A stretch of 64,000 nucleotides of DNA from Hirudinaria manillensis (taxonomy: Eukaryota > Annelida > Clitellata > Hirudinida > Hirudinidae), in the NCBI GenBank assembly GCA_034509925.1, contig CM067531.1, positions 4,193,501-4,257,500 on the forward strand, written 5' to 3'. Below the pieces are notes generated by a model, which made no database searches, was not told where the DNA came from, and worked only from the letters and a program-made list of their open reading frames with translations. Within the stretch, counting starts at the first letter, position 1, and every line of letters begins with the position of its first letter. The position numbers were made by a program, and so were the translations under genes. Shown here in pieces: positions 25,601 through 35,580 of the stretch.

Positions 25601-28508
25601 ATATAGTTACCTGCTGTTCTTTTTGTTGACGATCCCTTTCCTAAAAGTAATTGACATTAAATATTATTATAATAATGGTAATATTGATAATAATAATAAT
25701 AATAATAAATTATATAAATATGTTACTAGACTTTTTATAAATATCTTTTATTTCAGTTTCAACGAAGAGTTGATAGTTAACATAATAGTTGCCATTATTT
25801 ATTTTAATATAATAAATGAAATATATTAATATTTAAAAATCCATTATTTAAATTAATATTAATAAATAACAATTTCAGTCGGAAATAATACAATTAGTTT
25901 TATTAAAATTTTAAAACATATTAAATATATTTGACCTGTTGCTCTTTTTGTTGGCGTTCCTAAATATTGAAATTATAATTAATTAAATTTATGTTTATAA
26001 TGTATTTTTAATTTATTAATTTATTTAAATTAACGCTGAATGAAAATGACACAATTAAATGTTTATTTTTTTTATAAATGCCAATAAATATTTAAATGAT
26101 ATTATTGATAAATGTTAAAAAGTGATTATTAGAATAGATAAATATGTAAATATCGTACCTAATTAATTATTAATTTAATAAATTATCGATTTATATTTTC
26201 AATTTCAAATACCTGCTGCTCCTTTTGTTGACGTTCTCGTTCCTGAGTTCAAAGGTCAGAGTTAAAGTTTGAGAAATAATAAATATATTTTATTTATATT
26301 AGAAAATATTAGCATATTAAATGCAAAGGTGTGGTTACGCAATTGTTAATCATTACATCTTCATACAAGTTATTACAGTGTAAACAATTCAAATATCCTT
26401 ACGACTTTGAGCCAAGAGCGAAAGATTACAACATATTAGATTACGTAATCATTCTATGCTTTGGAGTTAATTTAGAAAGTAAATTATGATAGTCATTTGG
26501 AAACTCTTTTACCGTTTGTTCTTTCTGCTGCCTTTCTTTCTCCTGCAATTGAATTGATTGCTCGTAGCGATTGTTCACATCTTCATTGAAGCCTTGCTGA
26601 AAGACATGGAGCCAAGAATCAAATGAGGCACGGATGCTTTCCAAATCGATCTCCACTCACGAATCGAGCGAATTCCGGTTCATCCTTCCAGAGGAACTTG
26701 TCATCGTAAAGCAGTTCGGCCAATTTTGTGTTGAAACCTTCGTAGAAGGCATTGAGCATGGCTTCCGTGCTCGTCAACATCCTATTCATGGAGTTCTTGG
26801 ATCTTTCCTCGAGAATTTTCTTCTCCAGTCCCGTCAGATGTTTTATCGGAAATGGAGCTGACGACAGACAAAATATTTAAAATATAAAAAATAATAACAT
26901 TATTCTAAGACAATGAACTGATGCAGTTGGAATATAACTTCAAATAAGTGCAAAGCTTATACTTATAATTATAAATAAATAAATAAAAAAAATAAATAAA
27001 AATAAAAATAAAGTTATAATTCTTAGTATAATATTTTTATTTTACAATTTATAAATTCTAATAAAGTTATAATCTAAGTTATAGTTATTTGTTGAGCCAA
27101 AACTTCTAAGTCCATCGAAGTAAGGCATTCTCCTCAAAATTCTCCCCAAAAACTTTTTCAAACTAACCGAGTCGCAAATGATTGCAGACTTCGTTGATGG
27201 TTTTGCTGGGGTAAAAGACAAAATCCTCGTGTCTTACGACAAGTACTTGAGTCCTGAATGCACTCATCCAATCGGATACAAACGGATAATACATGCCGAT
27301 CCTCAGTTTTGCCTTTTGAATTATTTGAAATGTCACAAATATATTTGAACTTGAAGAATATTGTTTCTGATAGGAAGCATTTTGATGAAATTTCAAAGAA
27401 ATCAGCAATAAATCACGTATTTATTTCATTATTTCAATAAATATTATTATTATTTTGTTATTATTATTATTATTTTAATCAACGGAGATTTAGTATTCAA
27501 ATTAACAATCAACACTCCAATGAGTGACTCACAACAATCATTTTGTTGAAAGTGCTGTCATAAGCACAGACTCTCCAGGACTTTTTTTTGAAACAATCTG
27601 TCATCGAAGTTATAGCCTTACTGACGGCAGTATGGAACTCCTCTGGGGTTGAAGTGTTGGAGTTTGCCAAATAGCCCTGGTAAAGCCTGCGCGTTGTGTT
27701 AAAAAATAATTTAAAATTATTTTTAAATAACAAATATTAACATAATTAAAGCACAGTCATTTCTTTTGTTAAAAATATTAGCATAAAATGCAAGTAATAA
27801 CAATGACCCACTTTAAATGAAGAAATTATGCAGTATTTAAATTAATACAAATTATATAATTTTATAATTTCATGCATTAACAGCACAGACTTAACAGGCT
27901 TAGTAAATAAAATAAGATCATTTATTTTCGAATCCACCTCTGCGTCGGATTCCTGAGTACGATGACGATTCTAACGTCTGGGGTGAGTTTTTTTATGAGG
28001 TCAGGAACGGTCAACTGGGGGTCATTTCTGCCTTTGTTCTCAGGGATGATATTCCAGTTTTCAAAGTTCCACAGGTAGGAACTCGTGCCGTCACCTGTTT
28101 GTAAAAGTCACCATCTTGTGGAAACTGAAAAGTTTTCTCGACTCTTTTCTTTAACTTAGTTTGTTTTGCTTTTCATTGCCATACGTTTCGTGTGAAAATA
28201 ATTATTTGTTAAAGTAATTTTAAAGAAATGGTTAAATTGAATTTAGGGATTTATGTTTATTTTGATCGCGATGAATGTCGTGAAGTCACGAAGGAAGAAT
28301 GTAGTTATTTGCGGGCGTTTGAATGCACGATTGAACAGTTAATGCTACCTGTAAGTGTTGTCCTGAATTTGGTCAGATCACCTGTTTCTCTGTCTCTGAT
28401 GACGGTGGCATTGACGCGAATTTTTTCAGATGAACTGTCAAACAGGTCAACGTAATCCTTGAAAGAAGCCTTCAGTCCTATTTTCGTAAATTACGAGAAT
28501 TTGTTATA

Positions 28509-28569
<61 letters not shown>

Positions 28570-30145
28570 GCTGTTATTGTTAATTTTTAATTCACTACAA
28601 TTATTTTTCTAATAGTTTCATAAAGAGCTGTGATTCCAGTCCAGGACTAGAATTATCTTGGTATGAGCTCAGTTACTTTTTATTGGTAGCTCAGCTTATT
28701 ACTATTACTAGTGTTTCCTTTATTATGCGAGTCTAAAATTATAATTTATTAATGTTATTATAATTTATTCTCGCTCATATATTTCACTTTTATCAACACA
28801 CCTGGCCCTCTTTCATTCCAAAATTCCGGTTCATCAATTTCAGGATTCTGAACAAAAGGATGAAATCCAAGGATGGTGTGGAGTCTGATGAAGTTGGTTG
28901 GAGGTACTTCCATGATGTAAAATCCAGGCAGGCACCTCGTCCTCCACTTATTCGTCATGTCCTGTCTTTTGGCGAACGTCCTTCTCATGTTTTGAAAATC
29001 TTTATTCAGCGCATCACTGTGTTTGTCCAGTTTAAGGTAAGAATTGTTCTTGTAAGGCTGCTTCGGTATCATCTCCGCCCAACAAGGATTCTTGTAATCA
29101 GGAAAAACTTCCAATTTTTCCTAAAATTTTGCCAAATAAACAGTTAGAATGCGATGATGATTTAACTAAAGTTATATTTCAAAATGACTAGGATTAATGG
29201 GATGGTTTGGTGCTACTACTATGAGAGGCAGAGCTTTTAGCCCTGGGAAACCCTAAATTATTTGAGTGAGGAGTTGCAAACCATGGAATATCAATCTAGG
29301 TTCGAATTTTGGCCAGAGGCTGAATAAGCCCGTTCAGTGTTAAATTAAAGTTAAGTTAATTTTTTTATTTTTACTTATTATTTATTTATTTCAAGAGTTT
29401 AAAAACACCATATTGCCTATTTAATATAATCAATATTTTATAAATCCTTTTATATGCTTGAAGCGTAAAACTTTTCAGAATTATCCTAAATCCAAAATTG
29501 GCCATTTAATACTGACATTCATCATGTTCAAAGCAACTAACTTGTGGTGGATTTTTAAAGATGTTATTTCTTGTTAATTGAGAAGAATAATCTTTAATTA
29601 GTGGAGGTTCTCCCATTTCTCCAGGCTTGAGAACGTACTTAAGACCTTCATCTATGTCCGACTGGTACTTGGCATTGTAATCCAAATAAAGCACTTTGCT
29701 GGTATCATCGTCATAATAATCCGGATTTGATCGTGGTAACTAGATTGAGAAATGCATTTAATTTAAAATGATTTGTCGGTAAATAAGTTAAGAAATATGA
29801 ATAATAATAATAACAACGTTATTCTCTTGATTTTAGTTTAAGAAAAAAAACCTTTACCTTTTCAAGATCAATCTGAAATATAACTTCGTTGTCACGATTA
29901 AAGGAAGAGTGATGCCTCCATCTGTCGTTAATGTAAACTTCGTCTCTCATTAACGATATGTTCCACAGGACTGGAAGAGAAAACTCGTCTCGATTATTGG
30001 AAATAATTTAGATAAATAGCGTTTATTAGTCACCTGCTACGAATAGCGTCAAGCCGATTGTGAGGAGGCAAAGACAGGCTCTCCTGTAGCTGTTGATGCA
30101 CCTCTGAATCTTTATTCCAACTCTTGGCAGCTTTTCTCCTGCCAT
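21599..30145 (-). CDS. CHST15-like probable pseudosulfotransferase with micro-exon and Gln-rich tail
   Basis: This resembles carbohydrate sulfotransferase 15 (GalNAc4S-6ST), a Golgi type II enzyme of chondroitin sulfate modification. Ten exons encode residues 1-525: 30145-30034, 29970-29858, 29739-29542, 29120-28802, 28477-28382, 28094-27938, 27686-27533, 27312-27168, 26857-26661 and 26596-26513. The ATG at 30145 has A at -3 and G at +4; one membrane segment follows (about 23-45). Family order is clear: LPGFYI, EPEFWN, DYVDLFD, RIVIVLRNP with RLYQGY, SDWMSAF with VLVVRHEDF, and FYEGFNTKLAELL. The 5' PAPS loop, which the family writes PKCGTT, reads VPPTN (213-217), without Lys or Gly; the 3'-phosphate Ser of RLYSDY is Gln. 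Catalysis is therefore unlikely. Eleven micro-exons (residues 526-633) and a last exon, 22711-21599 (634-1003), complete about 1003 residues. Joining them to this gene is inferred from phase 0 throughout. Confidence 0.82.
22682..26542 (-). repeat. Array of 30-bp in-frame micro-exons
   Basis: Eleven internal exons, each preceded by AG and followed by GT on the minus strand: 26242-26213, 25959-25936 (24 bp), 25640-25611, 25471-25442, 25150-25121, 24808-24779, 24265-24236, 24045-24016, 23760-23731, 23484-23455 and 22970-22941. Each encodes a version of ERERQQKEQQ (variants ERDRQQKEQQ, ERDRQQREQQ, EREKQQKEQQ, EKERQQREQQ; the short one ERQQKEQQ). All are phase 0-0, so any can be skipped without a frame change. 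The same unit ends the exon at 26596-26513, with a cryptic acceptor exactly at its edge (26542/26543), and begins the last exon (22711). The peptide should form a charged, Gln-rich helix. The introns are AT-rich and 139-513 bp long. Confidence 0.88.
28508..28569. repeat. AAT microsatellite in an intron
   Basis: A run of about twenty AAT triplets lies in the intron between exons 28802-29120 and 28382-28477 of the sulfotransferase-like gene. Confidence 0.9.
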
Positions 30146-32013
30146 AATTTCCGCTGATGATCTTGCAAATGCGACCTTCGCGACGATAAATCTCAGTGGA
30201 AAGTGGCAATACAAGTCTGCCCAGTAAGACTAAATTGCATAGAACAGGCATGATTTTTGCCAGCCTGTGAAAAGAAATTCAATGATGCATGTCTTCTTGA
30301 GAAATGGCCTCAACAATCAGACGCACGAGTTATTAGAACTGATTTGTCTTTTAAATCTTTAAATATCTGTAGGTCTGTAGATCTTTAAAGCCGGGTTCAG
30401 TGAAACGGACTCAAGAACAATGGTAGTATCGCTTACTTTATTGAAACTTATTCCAAGAAGAAATCGACGATGTCCACTATAAAGAGTTTATGTTAATGGA
30501 ACTTATTTTTTAAAATATTTTATCTTAAAATAACCTCGTTAAACTTTGAGATTCTAGTCCAATGAAGGTCACAAATTGTATTTAAAAATTAGTCGTAAAT
30601 GTTGATAGTTACGAAGAAATAGTCCACGACAGAATCGAGTCATCTCGATGATAACGAAAGAATACAAATTAATTTAATAATTTGTTCATCAACCGAAAGT
30701 AAAACGTACTCAATAATTAAGGTATACACCCGTGATTCCTGTAGGCAAATAATTGCCATTTTTGCCACGTTTTCGTCAAATTCTTTCAATTCTCTAATGA
30801 CCCCTGTACACTTGAAAGCCAAGAATCTTTGCATTTTAAAGGCATTCTTGGCACATGCCAACCTGGTACCACTTACAACATCTTGAATGAGTTTTCATCG
30901 TCTTTCTCCAGCATCCGACCAGCCCATGTCCATTTCATCGAGGTGTCACGAAGTTAATTATGTTTTATAGTTTTATAAATTTTTTTTCTCATAATTTCAC
31001 AACAGCATCGAATTGAGAGACAACACGTTTTAGTTACGTTTACCTTTAAAACTATTCGTATTTTGAGATTAAATTGGATTAGTTTTTATTTCAATCTGCG
31101 TAGGTTTTGTTTTGGTTCCAATCATTTGATAAGGAACACATTCCTAATGTTCTACTTGCACGCAACTTCAGATAATTTCAGATAATGGTCTCTCTCACCG
31201 AATCAGATAACGCAAATTTAAATGAAGCAGAAATAAACCCAACAATTAGCTTGCTGTTAAATAAAATTTAACGACCCATTAATTTCAACCATCAAAAAAA
31301 TCTTTCTCCTTAGATCAGAAGCGTCTTGTTATCTTAATTACAAAATAGCAGAAAGACATCTGCGTAAACCTGCAAGTTGTTCTAAAATTATTTAATTAAA
31401 ATAAAATAGAATAAAATAGAAACTATGATCACAATGAAGTGAATGTCGTCGAATGCTTTACGAAATCTATCGAAGATTTGAAGTAATTGCCAGGAAAATG
31501 ACTCGTCAGTCTCTTAACATTTAAAAGACCCTGGTTGCCATAAAGTTTTGACATGGTAAATGTCAATTTGGGTCCGAATTCATTCATCGTTCGGTGCCTG
31601 GCCTTCGAAAACAATTGAACCAAAGCCGCCTGAAAAACAATTAGTTTTCGACTCCAATGAAACGACGAACGTCTAAAGTCAACTTCAACTTTCGTGGAGA
31701 TTTCAACGGATTGATTGAGTAAAAAAAAAACTAAACTAAACTAAAAACTCGAAACAAAACTTTTTCATCTGAGAGAAGGTTCAAACAAAGTCCGTGAAAC
31801 TTTTTGAAGCGTGTGTGCAAGCTTAAAAGCGATGCGACCTCTGAAAAACAAGTGGCATTTTTATGACGAGCATTGCTTTGAAGAGAGAACAGTTGATGAG
31901 GGTGAAGACGATGACGGCCAAGCTAATTGACGACCAGTCAACAGAAGCAGTCAGTGGCTTTGAACGTGGGGCTTGAAGAGATTCATTAAGTCTTCCAAAA
32001 TGGCAGACTTTTC
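30146..32013. other. Intergenic region with weak minus-strand exon candidates
   Basis: This lies between the 5' end of the sulfotransferase-like gene and the 3' end of the CARD-pseudokinase gene, both on minus. Two minus-strand stretches look protein-like but have no family that I recognise. One is 31632-31429, entered by a good acceptor (TTTTTCAG) and ending in a stop. The other is about 30946-30886: an ATG-led stretch with MKWTWAGRMLEKDD followed by a consensus GTAAGT donor, and a further open stretch below it (30861-30730). The two do not connect in phase in any way I could find. A 32-codon plus-strand ORF (31831-31929, starting MRPLKNKWHF) is also present. Confidence 0.3.
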
Positions 32014-35000
32014 CTAACCAGATTGTTTACTTTTTGAAACCTTCAGAAGATTTCTCCAGCTCTTCCTTAGCTTACTTCCCCTAGACACGTCACCATTGGT
32101 GAACTGATTGAAAGGTATGCTCGCAGAACAGGTGTCAACCATAGAGGAACGTTCTATGGTGGACCTGGCAGAGGAAATGAGGTGCCTTTTCGAATTATTC
32201 ACCGACATCGAACGAGGACAGTCATCAGTCTTGATATCGCAGTCCGAGTAGGGATTGCTGGACCTGAAAGTCGGTGTCGAAATCAGGGGAGTGTTGGTAC
32301 CGCTGTGAGAGTTTCTTTTCGAACTCTTCAGGATCAGTTGCAAATCGTCCGACAAACTTGCGCTCGAATGGAGAGGTGAAGCGACTTCCGAGAACTTTCT
32401 TTGTGAATCGCTGAAGTAAATGTTGCACTGACCTTTAACCTTATTTTCGAGCATGGAAAACGTTGGCCTAGCGGAAGCTCGGTATCTCCAACACTGCTGC
32501 ATGATTGAAAACATGAAAGTTTCACATTCTGCGGGTTTTCCCAGCCGCCCTTTCTCGACGATGTGAATGGCCGCTTCCTGTTCGCTCAAGTGGCTGTAAG
32601 GGAGTTGCCCTTGGCTGAACAATTCCCAAAACACCACCGCCAAAGACCACACGTCGGATTTCGTACTGTACTGACAATCTCTGAGCACTTCGGGCGACGA
32701 CCACCTGATCGGAACCTCTTCGCTGCTACAAGCCGAATAACAGTCATCGTCCACCCTTCTTGCTCGCTCGAAATTGAAAAGTTTGACGGCGTAATTTGCA
32801 GAAATGAGGAAATTGCTTGCAGAGAGATTACGGTGAAGAATGAAGTGTTGTCGTTCGAGATGCACCATGGCAGAGATCATCTGAACGCACATGTCAAAGT
32901 ACGTGTCACTCTTGTCAGAAAGGAATCCATTAATCAAGGAGTCTTTCAGCGTGCCCATACCGAAGTTTTCGGTGACGATAAAAAACGGGCGACTTCTGAA
33001 GCAAACGCCGACGAGCTTGATGATGTTCTCGTGAAATGTGTTCATCAAAATGAGAGCCTCGTTCAAGAAGTCGTCGTCTTCCTCGACCAGCGAATCATTC
33101 TGCAACGCCTTTACAAAGACCTGTTGTTGACCGTAACTACCAAGACACGTGAGACCGAACTTTCCCTCGCTAATTATTTTCCCGTATAGTCTGATGGATT
33201 TTCTCAACAACTCGTAATTTGCAGGATAATGGTGGCCCGGGATAATTGGCATCCTCGATTCTTTGAGAGGTCTCCTCAGGCGAGCTATTAAACTGCTCTT
33301 GTTTCTACGGAAATACTGGACCAAGTCAGATAGCGTTAGGAAGCTCCTATCGTGTCCTTCAATCATTACGTCGCCGCAGTAATTCTCTGTTATTGGATAA
33401 TGGACGATTTCTCCCAATTCACCGGATAGACTTAGAAAGTAGAAGCATTTCACAATCTCCTGGTCGTTGTTGAAATCCGACGATTGGTAAACAAGAAAAC
33501 ATCCTTTTTGCTTCTCCTGTCTTAAGAAAAGCGTGGCTTCTTTCGTGGTTAGGGGAACAGGATAGAACCATGGTTCACCCGTTGGATCGCCGTATTTTTT
33601 CAAGTGTTCAAAGTTAATGTAATAAGCGGAGCCTTCTCGATCGTAGCAAATTCTAGAACCTTTGTATGCCCCTAATTTCGATTTCTGACTCTCGTCCACG
33701 TACTCGTTGTGTGAAGAACATTCGCATTTACAAGCTGGAAAATAGTCGCACATGAGAAGAGTGCCTGCCATCAAAATCTTTTGTTCCGAATCCAAATAAG
33801 AGGCGCCAGTTCGTCCGTCTGGTTCATCCGAGCGAGGATCCAAATAATGACTAGAATGGTCGTTCATAAGATCGATGTCTTCGTAGTACGACGGCTCCGT
33901 CATTCCCGGATGCTTGCTGCCCTGTTCTGGGCACTGGTTTTCGATGGCCTCTGGTATCAAAGTATCCAAATCTTCGGCGGTGTCTGTACCGCAGAAGGGA
34001 GAGTCGTGCAGACTGTGAGAGACGACGGAGTCCACACCCGAGTCTCTGGTCTTCACGGTCGTACTCACACCAGACGACGACCTGCTGACGGAAACGTCCG
34101 AGCAGCCGGGTTGGTCCAGTAATTCGTCTGTGGCTATGTTCACGGGGTTTACGGTCGATTCTTCGCTTGGAGCGCAATTTTCACTCTTTGCTTCTCCGAC
34201 TTTCCCCTCTTCTTGAGTTACTTGAGTCGTGCTCTCTGGGATATTTTCGTCATTGTGGTCATTTTGGTCATTTTGAGAATAAATATTCTGATTTTTAATA
34301 AAAGTTTCTCTTTCTTTGTCTTCATTCGCTGCATTCTGATCGATTGCTTCGTAGGGCCCTTCGACGTTGCCTTCGGGTTCAATGAAGTAACTGAGGGAAA
34401 TGTTATCATCGTCCATGCCGTCGTCTACCTCGTAGTTGGAGAATGCTTTGGGGTAACTCGATATTCGGACCATGTTCAGAGGTTCAATATCCCTGAATGC
34501 AGGATTGAGAACGGGAAGAACTGGCGGAGGTTTCAAGTTTGTTTCAAATCGTTGTCTCGCTGGAATCGGTGGAGGATTAGCGACGGTTGAATGATTGTTG
34601 GAACTAGATAAGTCTGCTTCTATTTTCAGTAAGGTTTCCTCTGTCAATCTTTCTTGAAGCTTCATTCGAGGCAGGGGAGACAGAGAATCTGGCTTAGGTG
34701 GCAAAGGTGGAGGGGTCTGAATGTGTTGGATTTTTAAAATGTCTTCGTTGTTCGATAAATCAGTCCTGTAAGACAGTCTGAGCGTCGATGCATGGAAGGC
34801 GTCGACGTTTCTGGCCAGTTTTGCCACCGAAAATGCCTCGTTGCTTCTTTCGTCTGGCACATAAGCGTGAGTACAACTGACTGGATTTTTAACAAGATCT
34901 GGAATATCAGTTGTCTTGATCATTTTGAAGAGAACGTCGCTCGTCAGAACAGCCATGAAAAGATCGTCATCATCATCCAAAGAGTTTCTGATCTTTCGTC

Positions 35001-35580
35001 GCTTGTCGTGTTTTATCCACGGTTTTTCGTGCGCCTTACCGCGAGAAGCAACCACCTGGCACGTCACGTAACCGCTTGAGTCCGCAGCTTCGGAATCTAG
35101 AAGGCCGTTTGGCAAGTAATCGTCAAAAAGTCTGTTGTTGATCTGATATTTTTGACGTTTTAGAAGCTCTCTTACGGCATGACCAGTCATGGTAGCTCTC
35201 TCACCGTACAACATTTCTTCGTCCAACAACTCTTCTTCTTCCTCCTCACTCTCCAGAGTCTTCATGGCTTGGTCGAGTACACTGTGGACTCCCCTGTTGT
35301 GTTCTTTCAGAACGTCCATGAATTGATCGAAGGAGCGTCGGTCGCTTTGTTCGAGATTGTCGAGGAAATGAATCAAGCGTTCGACCTTACGATCTGCTTC
35401 CTGACTCTCAGCTTTGAAGACGACTGGATGTCTAGACAGAAACGAGTGACTGCAGAGAATCTCAGGATTGAGTGACTTCAGCAAGAAATCCCTGCACTGC
35501 GAAAGAACTCGAGAATGTGCAGTCTTGAAACACTTTTCAGACTTTTCTTCCAGTAATCTATTCTTTCCGGATGATTTCAT
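32014..35580 (-). CDS. CARD, degenerate SH2 and tyrosine pseudokinase protein
   Basis: One uninterrupted ORF of 1188 codons from an ATG at 35580. Residues about 19-107 read as a CARD death-fold: an amphipathic helix, then RKVERLIHFLDNL and FDQFMDVLKEHN, the typical CARD helix 3-5 pattern. An acidic stretch follows, then a long disordered region with SH3-type proline motifs (PPPLPPKP at 290-297, PPPIPAR at 336-342) and possible phosphotyrosine sites (GPYEAID, YYEDIDLM, HYLDP, NEYVDE). The SH2 domain (about 669-768) has WFYPVPL, GCFLVYQSS and IVHYPI; the conserved FLVR Arg is Tyr698. The kinase-like domain (about 797-1050) keeps beta-3 Lys824, helix-C Glu841, SPE and DVWSLAVVFWE, but HRD is HRN (Asn918) and DFG is NFE (936-938). 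The likely role is a signalling scaffold. Known families do not supply a name. Confidence 0.9.
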   Translation of the reverse strand: MKSSGKNRLLEEKSEKCFKTAHSRVLSQCRDFLLKSLNPEILCSHSFLSRHPVVFKAESQEADRKVERLIHFLDNLEQSDRRSFDQFMDVLKEHNRGVHSVLDQAMKTLESEEEEEELLDEEMLYGERATMTGHAVRELLKRQKYQINNRLFDDYLPNGLLDSEAADSSGYVTCQVVASRGKAHEKPWIKHDKRRKIRNSLDDDDDLFMAVLTSDVLFKMIKTTDIPDLVKNPVSCTHAYVPDERSNEAFSVAKLARNVDAFHASTLRLSYRTDLSNNEDILKIQHIQTPPPLPPKPDSLSPLPRMKLQERLTEETLLKIEADLSSSNNHSTVANPPPIPARQRFETNLKPPPVLPVLNPAFRDIEPLNMVRISSYPKAFSNYEVDDGMDDDNISLSYFIEPEGNVEGPYEAIDQNAANEDKERETFIKNQNIYSQNDQNDHNDENIPESTTQVTQEEGKVGEAKSENCAPSEESTVNPVNIATDELLDQPGCSDVSVSRSSSGVSTTVKTRDSGVDSVVSHSLHDSPFCGTDTAEDLDTLIPEAIENQCPEQGSKHPGMTEPSYYEDIDLMNDHSSHYLDPRSDEPDGRTGASYLDSEQKILMAGTLLMCDYFPACKCECSSHNEYVDESQKSKLGAYKGSRICYDREGSAYYINFEHLKKYGDPTGEPWFYPVPLTTKEATLFLRQEKQKGCFLVYQSSDFNNDQEIVKCFYFLSLSGELGEIVHYPITENYCGDVMIEGHDRSFLTLSDLVQYFRRNKSSLIARLRRPLKESRMPIIPGHHYPANYELLRKSIRLYGKIISEGKFGLTCLGSYGQQQVFVKALQNDSLVEEDDDFLNEALILMNTFHENIIKLVGVCFRSRPFFIVTENFGMGTLKDSLINGFLSDKSDTYFDMCVQMISAMVHLERQHFILHRNLSASNFLISANYAVKLFNFERARRVDDDCYSACSSEEVPIRWSSPEVLRDCQYSTKSDVWSLAVVFWELFSQGQLPYSHLSEQEAAIHIVEKGRLGKPAECETFMFSIMQQCWRYRASARPTFSMLENKVKGQCNIYFSDSQRKFSEVASPLHSSASLSDDLQLILKSSKRNSHSGTNTPLISTPTFRSSNPYSDCDIKTDDCPRSMSVNNSKRHLISSARSTIERSSMVDTCSASIPFNQFTNGDVSRGSKLRKSWRNLLKVSKSKQSG
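33277..33576 (-). other. SH2 domain lacking the phosphotyrosine-binding Arg
   Basis: This segment encodes the SH2 fold of the pseudokinase protein. Order is preserved: W at the start, FLV strand B, YFLSL strand C, IVHYPI strand D, and FLTLSDLVQYF helix B. The Arg of FLVR, which binds the phosphate in nearly all SH2 domains, is encoded TAC (Tyr) at 33489-33487. Ordinary phosphotyrosine binding is therefore not expected. Confidence 0.88.
35260..35526 (-). other. CARD-like death-fold domain
   Basis: Residues about 19-107 of the pseudokinase protein. The strongest pattern is a Lys/Arg start (RKVERL), then LxxLxxxDxxxFDxFMxxLxExN, as in the CARDs of RAIDD or caspase-type adaptors. The acidic EEEEEE run after it marks the domain end. 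Another death-fold subfamily is possible; a structure prediction would decide. Confidence 0.75.

Noticed and set aside
22682..26542. The ERxRQQKEQQ words as a CRISPR-like array
   Set aside because: The spacing is irregular, the words are flanked by splice signals and keep a protein frame, and the genome is animal.
29281..29330. GGTTCGAAT word as a possible tRNA B box
   Set aside because: No matching A box, acceptor stem or cloverleaf could be folded around it.
31831..31929. Plus-strand 32-codon ORF starting MRPLKNKW, resembling the eIF4E start
   Set aside because: The match is only a few residues and the remainder is acidic and unrelated; no following exon found.
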